64,000 bases of DNA from Leminorella grimontii ATCC 33999 = DSM 5078 (GTDB lineage Bacteria > Pseudomonadota > Gammaproteobacteria > Enterobacterales > Enterobacteriaceae), in NCBI RefSeq assembly GCF_000439085.1, contig NZ_AUUA01000003.1:186001-250000 (forward strand), given 5' to 3'. The position numbers and the translations under genes are program-made. The notes below the pieces were generated by a model that saw only the letters and a list, made by a program, of their open reading frames with translations, was not told the origin of the DNA and ran no database searches. Positions within the stretch are counted from its first letter, which is position 1; each line of letters begins with the position of its first letter. Positions 47,245-56,753 of this stretch are shown in pieces.

Positions 47245-48498
47245 TTACGCGTAAACCGGATGGCGCTTACAAATATCCAGCACTTTCGCCTTCACGGCTG
47301 CAATAGCCGCTTCATCGTTGATGTTGTCCAGCACGTCGCAGATCCAGCCCGCCAGCTCGCGCACTTCGGCTTCTTTGAAACCGCGGCGGGTGACGGCCGG
47401 GGTACCGATGCGCACGCCGGAGGTGACAAACGGGCTTCTCGGATCGTTCGGCACGCTGTTCTTGTTCACGGTAATGTTAGCGCGCCCCAGAGCGGCGTCG
47501 GCGTCTTTACCGGTGATGTCTTTATCGACCAGGTCCAGCAGCATCAGGTGGTTGTCGGTTCCGCCGGAGACAATCTTGTAGCCGCGAGATTTAAAGACTT
47601 CAACCATCGCTTTCGCGTTCTTGGCTACCTGCTGCTGATAGACGGTAAATTCTGGCTCCATCGCCTCTTTCAGCGCCACGGCCTTGGCCGCAATCACGTG
47701 CATCAGCGGGCCGCCCTGACCGCCGGGGAAGACGGCAGAGTTCAGCTTCTTGTACAGCTCCTCATCGCCGCCTTTCGCCAGAATCAAGCCGCCGCGCGGG
47801 CCGGCCAGCGTTTTGTGGGTCGTCGTCGTCACCACGTGCGCATGAGGGACCGGGTTTGGATAAACGCCGGCGGCAACCAGGCCCGCGACGTGGGCCATGT
47901 CGACAAACAGATAGGCGCCGATGCCGTCGGCGATTTCACGCATCTTGGCCCAGTCGACGATGCCGGAATAAGCGGAGAAGCCGCCGATGATCATCTTCGG
48001 CTTGTGGATTTGCGCCTGGCGGGCCAGATCGTCATAGTCGATGTGGCCGCTTTCATCGATGCCGTAAGGCACGATGTTGTAAAGCTTGCCGGAGAAGTTA
48101 ACCGGGGAACCGTGGGTCAGGTGGCCGCCGTGGGCCAGATTCATACCCAACACGGTATCGCCCGGATTCAGCAGCGCCATATAAACGGCGGAGTTAGCCT
48201 GAGAACCGGAGTGCGGCTGCACGTTAGCGTAGTCGGCGCCGAACAGCGCTTTAGCGCGATCGATCGCCAGCTGTTCAACGATGTCGACGTACTCACAGCC
48301 GCCGTAGTAGCGCTTGCCCGGATAGCCCTCTGCATACTTGTTGGTTAGCTGAGTACCCTGAGCCTGCATAACGCGCGGGCTGGTGTAGTTTTCAGAAGCA
48401 ATCAGCTCGATATGCTCTTCTTGGCGAACATTTTCTTTTTGAATCGCCGCCCACAGCTCGGCATCATAATCGGCAATGTTCATTTCTCGCTTTAACAT
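47245..48498 (-). CDS. glyA: Serine hydroxymethyltransferase
   Basis: PLP enzyme interconverting serine and glycine with tetrahydrofolate, main source of one-carbon units. The PLP lysine is in [14 protein letters not shown] (about residue 229). 417 aa from the ATG at 48498 ([16 protein letters not shown]), the same as E. coli; GGAGATGCGG lies upstream. Divergent from hmp. A PurR-like box at 48597-48612 fits the known purine control of glyA. Confidence 0.98.
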   Translation of the reverse strand: MLKREMNIADYDAELWAAIQKENVRQEEHIELIASENYTSPRVMQAQGTQLTNKYAEGYPGKRYYGGCEYVDIVEQLAIDRAKALFGADYANVQPHSGSQANSAVYMALLNPGDTVLGMNLAHGGHLTHGSPVNFSGKLYNIVPYGIDESGHIDYDDLARQAQIHKPKMIIGGFSAYSGIVDWAKMREIADGIGAYLFVDMAHVAGLVAAGVYPNPVPHAHVVTTTTHKTLAGPRGGLILAKGGDEELYKKLNSAVFPGGQGGPLMHVIAAKAVALKEAMEPEFTVYQQQVAKNAKAMVEVFKSRGYKIVSGGTDNHLMLLDLVDKDITGKDADAALGRANITVNKNSVPNDPRSPFVTSGVRIGTPAVTRRGFKEAEVRELAGWICDVLDNINDEAAIAAVKAKVLDICKRHPVYA

Positions 48499-48596
48499 CC
48501 GCATCTCCTGAATAGTATTAATCAACGCCTAAAAGTGTGACCTGCCTCAGTGTAATATGTTTTCATGTTGTTAAATAGACCCCTCAACCGCTTTTA

Positions 48597-48612
48597 TAGC
48601 AAACGATTGCTT
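48597..48612 (-). promoter_or_regulatory. PurR-like box upstream of glyA
   Basis: TAGCAAACGATTGCTT fits the PurR consensus ANGCAAACGNTTNCNT at all specified positions but the first. It lies about 100 bases upstream of the glyA start; glyA is a known PurR target in E. coli. Confidence 0.65.
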
Positions 48613-48754
48613 CCACTGCCTGCGGGGCTTTCCGTCGAATACATCCGAATATTCTCAGGAAAAACTACCTAATACCGATGTTTATCTTATACCAACACGT
48701 TTTTTCCACTTCGTCAGTAGGTTAACCCGACAAGATCGTCTGTAAAGAAAGTTA

Positions 48755-48782
48755 TTGACATAGATCAATATAAACATATATT
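48755..48782 (+). promoter_or_regulatory. hmp promoter with FNR-like half-overlapping site
   Basis: TTGACA (48755-48760), a 16-base spacer and TATATT (48777-48782) make a good sigma-70 promoter. The -35 region is also an FNR-like palindrome, TTGACATAGATCAA (48755-48768), one mismatch from TTGAT-N4-ATCAA. E. coli hmp is FNR-repressed, so the overlap makes sense. Confidence 0.65.
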
Positions 48783-48795
48783 TTAAATGCATGTT
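48773..48795 (+). promoter_or_regulatory. NsrR-like operator over the hmp -10 region
   Basis: An 11-1-11 palindrome: AACATATATTT, T, AAATGCATGTT. It matches the NsrR pattern AAGATGYATTT-N-AAATRCATCTT in layout and most bases, and it covers the -10 element. NsrR, a nitric-oxide-sensing [2Fe-2S] repressor, is the main regulator of hmp in enterobacteria. Confidence 0.75.
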
Positions 48796-48817
48796 AAATC
48801 CAACGACAGGAAGCATC

Positions 48818-49993
48818 ATGCTAGACGGCCAAACTATCGCCACCGTTAAGGCGACAATCCCGGTCCTTGCCCAAACCGGTCCGGCGCTAACCGCCCATTT
48901 TTACGACCGTATGTTCCTCCACAATCCAGAGCTAAAGGACATCTTCAACCTGAGCCATCAGTTTAGCGGCGCGCAGAGAGAGGCGCTGTTTGACGCCATC
49001 TGCGCTTACGCCGCAAACATCGAAAACCTCCCCGCCCTGCTGCCTGCCGTTGAGCGCATCGCACAAAAGCACGCCAGCTTCGGCATCCGCCCCGAACAGT
49101 ACGCTATCGTCGGCCACCACCTGCTGGCGACTATCGACGAAATGCTAAGCCCCGGACAGGACGTGCTCGACGCCTGGGGAAAAGCCTATCAGGTGCTGGC
49201 CGACGTATTTATCAATCGTGAAAGTGAAATCTATCAGGACAGGGTGGAAACTCAGGGCGGCTGGCAAGGCACTCGTCCTTTCCGCATTGAAGAGAAGCGG
49301 CGCGAAAGTGACGTAATTACCAGCTTTACCCTCGTCCCGACGGACGGACAGCCGGTTTCAGACTTCAGGCCGGGCCAGTACGTCGCCGTCTATATTCGCA
49401 GCGACGATATGGACAACCAGGAGATCAGACAGTATTCGCTAACGCACGCGCCTAACGGACATTCCTACCGCATCGCCGTTAAACGTGAAGATGAAGGGAA
49501 AGTGTCCCGCTATCTGCACGACGTGGCGCAGCAGGGGGACGTGATTCATCTGGCGCCGCCCTATGGCGACTTCTGGCTGGACGTGCCTCCAAACGCGCCC
49601 GTCGCGCTGCTTTCCGGCGGCGTCGGGCAAACGCCGATGCTCGCCATGCTCAATACGCTAAAACAGCGTCAGCATAAGGGGAAGGTCTACTGGCTGCACG
49701 CCGCCGACAGCGAAGAGCGCCACGCCTTCAGGCAGGAGGCCGCTGACGCCTGCCGCACTCTGCCTGACGCCGTTTGCCACGTCTGGTATCGCAATTCAAT
49801 CGCCGGATCGATAGCGCATCACGAAGGGCTGCTCTCGCTGGAGGCCATAAACGAAGCGTTTCCACCCGAAACGGAGTTCTACTTCTGCGGCCCGCTGGCC
49901 TTTATGCAGTCCGCCGCTCGTCAGCTAACTGACCGGGGCGTAGCGAAAGAGCGCCTGCACTATGAGGTGTTCGGCCCGCATAAGGTGCTGTAG
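48818..49993 (+). CDS. hmp: Flavohemoglobin, nitric oxide dioxygenase
   Basis: Detoxifies NO to nitrate with O2 and NAD(P)H. N-terminal globin domain ([15 protein letters not shown] to about 140; proximal His in QKHASFGI), then FAD-binding domain ([18 protein letters not shown]) and NAD-binding domain ([25 protein letters not shown]) ending FGPHKVL. 391 aa from the ATG at 48818, which has AGGAAGC upstream; a start at 48791 adds nine unconserved residues and would lie in the NsrR operator. Divergent from glyA as in E. coli. Confidence 0.97.
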   Translation: MLDGQTIATVKATIPVLAQTGPALTAHFYDRMFLHNPELKDIFNLSHQFSGAQREALFDAICAYAANIENLPALLPAVERIAQKHASFGIRPEQYAIVGHHLLATIDEMLSPGQDVLDAWGKAYQVLADVFINRESEIYQDRVETQGGWQGTRPFRIEEKRRESDVITSFTLVPTDGQPVSDFRPGQYVAVYIRSDDMDNQEIRQYSLTHAPNGHSYRIAVKREDEGKVSRYLHDVAQQGDVIHLAPPYGDFWLDVPPNAPVALLSGGVGQTPMLAMLNTLKQRQHKGKVYWLHAADSEERHAFRQEAADACRTLPDAVCHVWYRNSIAGSIAHHEGLLSLEAINEAFPPETEFYFCGPLAFMQSAARQLTDRGVAKERLHYEVFGPHKVL

Positions 49994-50010
49994 CGCGGGC
50001 TATCGGTGAC

Positions 50011-50039
50011 AAAAAAGCCGCTGTTTTGCAGCGGCTTTT
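50011..50039. terminator. Bidirectional terminator between hmp and glnB
   Basis: aaaagccgctg and cagcggctttt form an 11-bp stem with a 5-base loop. T-run tttt on plus, and UUUUUU on minus, serve the convergent hmp and glnB genes. Confidence 0.9.
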
Positions 50040-50047
50040 CTATTGCA

Positions 50048-52019
<1,972 letters not shown>

Positions 52020-52087
52020 ATCAATTCACTTTCGCTATCGGGTAATGAGGACGGCAGTATAAATGACCGTCCTGAGAATTAAAAAGC

Positions 52088-53431
52088 CTACTCTTTAAAA
52101 TCGTTCGCATCCAGCTCGTGGCGCGAAAGCAGCTTGTAGAACTCGGTTCGATTTCGGCCCGCCATTCTGGCCGCGTGGGTCACGTTTCCTTTGGTCATTT
52201 GCAGGAGCTTGCGCAGGTAAACCAGCTCAAACTGGTTGCGCGCTTCAACAAAGGTCGGCAGCGCGGTGTTTTCCCCTTCCAGCGCCTGCTGCACCAAAGA
52301 TTCGTTAATCACCGGCGTGCTGGTCAAGGCGACGCACTGCTCTATCACGTTTACCAGCTGGCGCACGTTGCCCGGCCAGCTGGCGGCCATCAGGCGCTTC
52401 ATTGCGTCGGTGGAAAAGCTTTTTACAAACGGCTTATGGCGCTTGGCGGACTCGCGCAGCAGGTGCTCCGCCAGCAGGGGAATATCCTCCGAGCGTTCGT
52501 TGAGCGCGGGGATCTTCAGGTTTACGACGTTCAAACGGTAGTAGAGATCTTCACGGAACTCGCCCTTGGCCATCGCCTTAGGTAAATCGCGGTGGGTCGC
52601 GGAAATGATGCGCACGTCGATGTCCAGATCGCGATTGCTGCCCAGCGGCCTGACCTTACGCTCCTGCAATACCCGCAGCAGCTTGACCTGCAGCGCAAGA
52701 GGCATGTCGCCGATTTCATCGAGAAACAGCGTACCGCCGGTTGCCGCCTGAAACAGGCCGTCCCGGCTGCTGACCGCGCCGGTAAACGCGCCCTTGGCGT
52801 GGCCAAACAGCTCTGATTCAAGCAGCTGTTCGGGCAGCGCGCCGCAGTTGATCGCGATAAACGGCTTGCCGCCGCGCGGGCTGGCGCGGTGGATAGCCTT
52901 CGCCAACACCTCTTTACCGGTACCGCTCATGCCGTTAATCAGTACGCTGACGTCGGACTGCGCCACCATCTTTGCCTGTTCCAGCAGGCGCAGCATCGTC
53001 GGGCTGCGGGTGACTATCTCTTCTCGCCAACCGTCGTCGCTGGCGCTGGCGGGTATTTTTAACGCCAGCGCGTCGTCGATCGCCTTATACAAGGCGTCTT
53101 TATCTACCGGCTTGGTTAAAAAGCTGAATACGCCCTGCTGGGTTGCAGCCACGGCGTCGGGGATAGAACCGTGCGCCGTCAGGATGATGACGGGCATGCC
53201 CGGCTGGCGCTTTTGTATTTCGGCAAACAGCGCCATGCCGTCCATCTCGTCCATCCGCAGGTCGCTTATCACCAAATCGACCTGCTCTCTGGCCAAACGC
53301 CGCAGCGCTTCCTGACCGTTTTCCGCCGTTGTGACGTTAAATCCCTCGCTGGTCAGGCGCATTCCCAGCAGCTTAAGCAGACTGGGGTCGTCATCAACCA
53401 ACAATAGACTGGCGGTTTTACGCTGTGTCAT
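52088..53431 (-). CDS. glrR: Sigma-54-dependent response regulator GlrR (QseF)
   Basis: 447 aa. Receiver domain with phosphoacceptor Asp57 (VISDLRMDEMDG). Central AAA+ domain with Walker A GMSGTGKEVLAKAI, the sigma-54 contact loop GAFTGA and the usual Walker B LFLDEIGDM. C-terminal Fis-type helix-turn-helix (GNVTHAARMAGRNRTEFYKLL). Activates glmY from sites TGTC-N10-GACA, three of which lie at 56545-56658. 30 bases after qseG. Confidence 0.97.
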   Translation of the reverse strand: MTQRKTASLLLVDDDPSLLKLLGMRLTSEGFNVTTAENGQEALRRLAREQVDLVISDLRMDEMDGMALFAEIQKRQPGMPVIILTAHGSIPDAVAATQQGVFSFLTKPVDKDALYKAIDDALALKIPASASDDGWREEIVTRSPTMLRLLEQAKMVAQSDVSVLINGMSGTGKEVLAKAIHRASPRGGKPFIAINCGALPEQLLESELFGHAKGAFTGAVSSRDGLFQAATGGTLFLDEIGDMPLALQVKLLRVLQERKVRPLGSNRDLDIDVRIISATHRDLPKAMAKGEFREDLYYRLNVVNLKIPALNERSEDIPLLAEHLLRESAKRHKPFVKSFSTDAMKRLMAASWPGNVRQLVNVIEQCVALTSTPVINESLVQQALEGENTALPTFVEARNQFELVYLRKLLQMTKGNVTHAARMAGRNRTEFYKLLSRHELDANDFKE

Positions 53432-53461
53432 TTCAGCAAACTCCTTTCATCCGTCACCGCA

Positions 53462-54502
53462 TTAGGGCTTTTGCGCCGCAGGTGCGGCTTCACTCTGCGC
53501 AGGCTGGCTTTGAGCCGGCTGCGCGGGCTTCTCTACCTTTGTCTCAGATTTGGGCGCAGGCTTGGACTCAGGCGCTGCGGCGGCCGGTTTTTCAGGCTGC
53601 TTTGTTTCTGTTGAAGCACCGCTGCTTTTAATCTCTGCTTTAGGTTCAGCAACTGCCGGTTCCTGAGGGGCCTTGGCTGGCTGAGCCGCCTTCTCTTCAA
53701 CCTTTTCATCCACCTTCGGCGCCGCCGCTTCTACCGGCTGAGGCTTAGGCTCATTTACCGCCGAGCCCGCGTTCGGATTTTGAGGAGGCAGCGCATTGAC
53801 CGGAGGCAGCGACTCGCCCTGCGTCAGCTTGCGGGAGGAAAGCTGGCGCTCGATGTCGGTCAGGTTTTGCAGCTTACGGGTTGTTTCGTGCAGCTGATGC
53901 TTAATCTCCACCATTTGAAGCTGGAGGTCGACTATCTGCGATTCCGCGCCCTCTTTTTGACGCTGAGCGCGCGCCCTTTCTTCCTGAAGGCCTAGCTGGA
54001 GCTGCTGCTCGCTGCGCCACATCTGAACCAGCGAATAGACGCTGTCGGGATAGGTTGCCTGAAAATTCTTTAGCTGTTCCAATGCGCCGCGCCGCTCTGC
54101 GTTGCCTAAATCCAGCTTGGAAAGCAGGATCGCGCGCTTAAACACGCCGTCCCATTTCGTGCCGTCGTAGCCGTAAGACTGCGCTCGCGCCTGCGTCGGC
54201 GTAAAGGTTCCGGCACAGCTAATCAGCCTCAGCCAATAGAGCCCGTTGGCATTGGTTTCATCGTTTTGGCTTTTCCAGATATCGCCGTCGCAGCGCACGC
54301 GCGAGTAGTCGTTCACTTTACGATCGGGCGATTCATACTTTATTTCTCCGGAAGCGGCGTCAACCACGCCGCGTTCGACGCATCCGCTCAACAGGGCGAA
54401 TGCTGACAGCAGTAAAGCGCCGCCGATTTTACTTTTCAGTCGGCAGCGCGCGTTCTTCGCCTTTTCTTTTGCTGTTATGGTTCTGGCAGAACTCTTAGGC
54501 AT
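53462..54502 (-). CDS. qseG: QseG outer-membrane lipoprotein, with extended Pro/Ala/Lys/Glu tail
   Basis: 346 aa. A long basic N-terminus precedes the lipobox LLSGC (Cys41). The middle, with ATYPDSVYSLVQMW and a coiled coil (about 155-225), is the conserved QseG part that contacts the GlrK sensor. After about residue 225 come some 120 residues of low-complexity Pro, Ala, Lys, Glu and Gln (PAKAPQEPAVAEPKAE). E. coli QseG is about 237 aa, so the tail is largely extra. Between glrK and glrR: gaps of 6 and 30 bases. Confidence 0.9.
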   Translation of the reverse strand: MPKSSARTITAKEKAKNARCRLKSKIGGALLLSAFALLSGCVERGVVDAASGEIKYESPDRKVNDYSRVRCDGDIWKSQNDETNANGLYWLRLISCAGTFTPTQARAQSYGYDGTKWDGVFKRAILLSKLDLGNAERRGALEQLKNFQATYPDSVYSLVQMWRSEQQLQLGLQEERARAQRQKEGAESQIVDLQLQMVEIKHQLHETTRKLQNLTDIERQLSSRKLTQGESLPPVNALPPQNPNAGSAVNEPKPQPVEAAAPKVDEKVEEKAAQPAKAPQEPAVAEPKAEIKSSGASTETKQPEKPAAAAPESKPAPKSETKVEKPAQPAQSQPAQSEAAPAAQKP

Positions 54503-54508
54503 TATCTT

Positions 54509-55933
54509 TTACTTCTCAATGGATAAAGGTAACTCAATGCGGAAACACACGTCGGCATAGTCTACGTCAACCAGATGCAGTTCGCCCTCCATTTGGCGAA
54601 TGCAGTCACGGGCAATGCTAAGCCCCAGCCCGCTGCCCTTCACGGCGCCTTTTCTCTGACGACTTCCCTGATAGAAGGGTTCAAACAGCATCGCTTTTTC
54701 CTGCGGCAGTATTTTTTCACCGGTATTGGCGACATCTATTTGAATCATTTGGCCGACTCGTTGACTCACAATCCAGATAGTACCGGATTCCTCGCCATAG
54801 TGCACCGCATTGGAGTAGAGATTATCAAGCACCCGTTTCAACAGCGGTGATTCTGCCCAGCATTCGCTCTGCGCCAGTCGGCATTCGGTAGTCATCAGTT
54901 TGGCGCGTGCGGGAAGGCTGTGGGCCGCGATAACCTCCGACGCCATCAGCTCGAGATCGATATGGGATTTCTCCGTTCTCGCATCCGCCTGATATCGATT
55001 GTAGTCAAGCAGCTGCTCTATCAGCCGCTGTAAATCGCGGCTGCTGTTGTCGAGAATGGCGACGACGTCCTTCTGGTCTTCCGTCAAAGGCCCGGCAACC
55101 TGATCCAGCAGCAGTTCTGTACCCTCACGCATGCTGGCCAGCGGCGTTTTCAGTTCGTGAGAGATATGACGCAAAAACTCGTGTCGCTGCGACTCCAGCC
55201 ACGACAGGCGCTCGCTTAGCCAAACGATGCGCTGCGCCAGCGATTGAATTTCACGCGGCCCTTTGAACGCCGCCAGCGAGGTCAGGCTTTTACCTTCACC
55301 CAGGCGGTTTATCATCCGCTCCACCTGCTTGACCGGCCCTATTATCATACGCGTAAACAGGAAAACCAGCAGGACGCTGAGCAAAAACAGTAAAAGCGCC
55401 TGCTGGCCAAAGAAATAGCCCTTATCTGCGATCGCCTGCTGTAGCTTCTCGCCGCGGGAAAAAATGATGCCTCGAGTCGTTTGCACCATTTCATTGCTGG
55501 TTTTGGAAAATTGGATCAGCAGCGCCGAGGATGCATCGTCCGGGCCGCTGTTTTTGCACTGGATTTTACCTAAATCGTTTAGCAGCTTCTTGAGGGATTT
55601 ATAAAGCTCTTCGTTGGGAAGCACGGCGGCATGAACGTCCAGCATGCTGGCGTACTGCTGGCGCTGCTCCTGATAGAGCTTTTCCAGCGTCTCGTCCCCC
55701 AGTACGCAGTACTGACGGTAGCTTCTCTCCATGCTTAGCGCCAGGTTAGTCATCGCCTCGCTGCGGCGCGCGTCCCTAAGCGTCGTGCTGTTAATGTCCG
55801 CAGCCTGCTCGCTAAGCAGATCCAGACTCTTATAGGCCTGCCACGCCAGCACCAGCAGCGGAAGCAGCACCAACAGGAAGGCCAACAGCACCAGTTGGCG
55901 TAGGGAGCGGGGGAAACGGCTAAACTTTTTCAA
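54509..55933 (-). CDS. glrK: Sensor histidine kinase GlrK (QseE)
   Basis: 474 aa. Two membrane segments (about 10-35 and 175-195) flank a periplasmic four-helix domain; a HAMP domain follows (PVKQVERMINRLGEG). The H-box is LRHISHELKTPLASM, and the ATP-binding domain shows N-box LYSNAVHYG and G-box GSGLGLSIARDC. Phosphorylates GlrR, with QseG as partner. First gene of glrK-qseG-glrR. Confidence 0.96.
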   Translation of the reverse strand: MKKFSRFPRSLRQLVLLAFLLVLLPLLVLAWQAYKSLDLLSEQAADINSTTLRDARRSEAMTNLALSMERSYRQYCVLGDETLEKLYQEQRQQYASMLDVHAAVLPNEELYKSLKKLLNDLGKIQCKNSGPDDASSALLIQFSKTSNEMVQTTRGIIFSRGEKLQQAIADKGYFFGQQALLLFLLSVLLVFLFTRMIIGPVKQVERMINRLGEGKSLTSLAAFKGPREIQSLAQRIVWLSERLSWLESQRHEFLRHISHELKTPLASMREGTELLLDQVAGPLTEDQKDVVAILDNSSRDLQRLIEQLLDYNRYQADARTEKSHIDLELMASEVIAAHSLPARAKLMTTECRLAQSECWAESPLLKRVLDNLYSNAVHYGEESGTIWIVSQRVGQMIQIDVANTGEKILPQEKAMLFEPFYQGSRQRKGAVKGSGLGLSIARDCIRQMEGELHLVDVDYADVCFRIELPLSIEK

Positions 55934-56040
55934 TGAGGCACTCTCATAACGATATCAAACCGATAACGATGCTATCCGACCTGAGCGGAAGAAAACAGCG
56001 TTATTGCCCAACTTCAGTAAAGATTTTAGCGCGTTAAAGC

Positions 56041-56077
56041 AAAAAAAAGGCACTTATCCAAAAATGGTTAAGTGCCT
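56041..56077 (-). terminator. Strong Rho-independent terminator between glmY and glrK
   Basis: On the minus strand AGGCACTTA pairs with TAAGTGCCT (9 bp, 12-base loop) and is followed by eight U residues. It is about 105 bases before the glrK start. It may be the distal end of a long glmY transcript, since no equally strong terminator is seen closer to the sRNA. Confidence 0.9.
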
Positions 56078-56214
56078 GATAGAATGTTATTTGCTTATCT
56101 CAGATAATTATCTATCACCCGAGAAAAATACGTGGATGTCCTTCAACGTCGTCCGCAAGGTGATGAGGCTACGCCGTCATCGGAAAACCGGACGAATAAC
56201 ATCCGAAGTGTCAA

Positions 56215-56412
56215 ATATTGATGAAATACGTTTCATCACAGCATGACATTAAGGGCTGGCGCCTCACTCAACGTGTCGTCCTGAGTTTGATAAGCCGCTT
56301 GCGCGGTTGATATCGGTTCAATTGACGATAGGCACCATGGCTTTGGCGTCATTCTAAGGCTTATGTAGCGTCACGTTACCGCGTTCTGACATAAAAAGGT
56401 GAATGAGCGACG
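56215..56412 (-). ncRNA. glmY: GlmY small RNA
   Basis: Between glrK and purL, as in E. coli, and transcribed away from purL. Recognisable segments on the minus strand: CGCTCATTCACC near the 5' end, TTATGTCAG pairing with CGCTACATAA (first stem-loop), then GACGCCAAAGCCATGGTGCC leading to CGTCA (second stem-loop). GlmY sequesters RapZ so that GlmZ can activate glmS, coupling amino-sugar supply to envelope demand. The 3' end is uncertain: a perfect 8-bp hairpin TGATGAAA/TTTCATCA (56219-56238) would give about 195 nt, similar to the 184-nt primary transcript known in E. coli, but its U-tract is weak. Confidence 0.88.
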
Positions 56413-56422
56413 TATAAACTAA

Positions 56423-56439
56423 TGCACTTGTCGTGCCAA
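56423..56439 (-). promoter_or_regulatory. Sigma-54 promoter of glmY
   Basis: TTGGCACGACAAGTGCA on the minus strand, with the invariant GG and GC exactly 10 bases apart. Start of transcription is expected about 12 bases further, at 56412, which coincides with the 5' end of the GlmY homology. Confidence 0.9.
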
Positions 56440-56544
56440 CTTTTAAAATTTAAATTAATTCACTGATATATAAAACAAAAATAATATTGGCTTTGAAATG
56501 AGCAGCGCTTCTGGTGAAATTTATCCGATCATAATCACAATTTG

Positions 56545-56562
56545 TGTCTCTAAAAACAGACA
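56545..56562 (-). promoter_or_regulatory. GlrR binding site 1 (TGTC-N10-GACA)
   Basis: Perfect TGTC-N10-GACA, extended to GTGTC...GACAC, centred about 142 bases upstream of the glmY start. Confidence 0.85.
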
Positions 56563-56607
56563 CCCTTTTCACACCCCAAATACCGCTATAAAAATCAATG
56601 AATTAAA

Positions 56608-56625
56608 TGTCTCTTTTTTGAGACA
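56608..56625 (-). promoter_or_regulatory. GlrR binding site 2 (TGTC-N10-GACA)
   Basis: Second perfect match, 63 bases (about six helical turns) from site 1, centred about 205 bases upstream of the glmY start. Confidence 0.85.
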
Positions 56626-56640
56626 CTCAAAACCACCGAC

Positions 56641-56658
56641 TGTCTGCGTTTACCAACA
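56641..56658 (-). promoter_or_regulatory. GlrR binding site 3, degenerate (TGTC-N10-AACA)
   Basis: Same layout with one mismatch in the second half-site; 33 bases (three turns) from site 2. Phasing with sites 1 and 2 supports it. Confidence 0.6.
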
Positions 56659-56687
56659 CTATAAAAAACAATTTTTAAATCAATGCG

Positions 56688-56724
56688 ATAAAAAATCCCT
56701 CACATATCGTGTGAGGGATTTTTA
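56688..56724. terminator. Terminator of purL
   Basis: aaatccctcac and gtgagggattt form an 11-bp stem with a 7-base loop. On the minus strand UUUUUU follows and ends purL; the plus strand also has a T-run. It insulates purL from the glmY control region. Confidence 0.92.
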
Positions 56725-56753
56725 TGTTCTAACCCGATAAGTTCGAGAAAGAA

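Noticed and set aside
47260-48348. 362-codon plus-strand ORF antisense to glyA
   Set aside because: Long only because of the codon use of glyA; His/Gln/Val-rich composition typical of antisense shadows.
56004-56246. 80-codon plus-strand ORF between glrK and glmY
   Set aside because: Runs through a terminator and over the 3' end of glmY, has no ribosome site and resembles no protein family.
56498-56740. 80-codon plus-strand ORF upstream of purL
   Set aside because: Covers the GlrR sites and the purL terminator; chance ORF in AT-rich control DNA.
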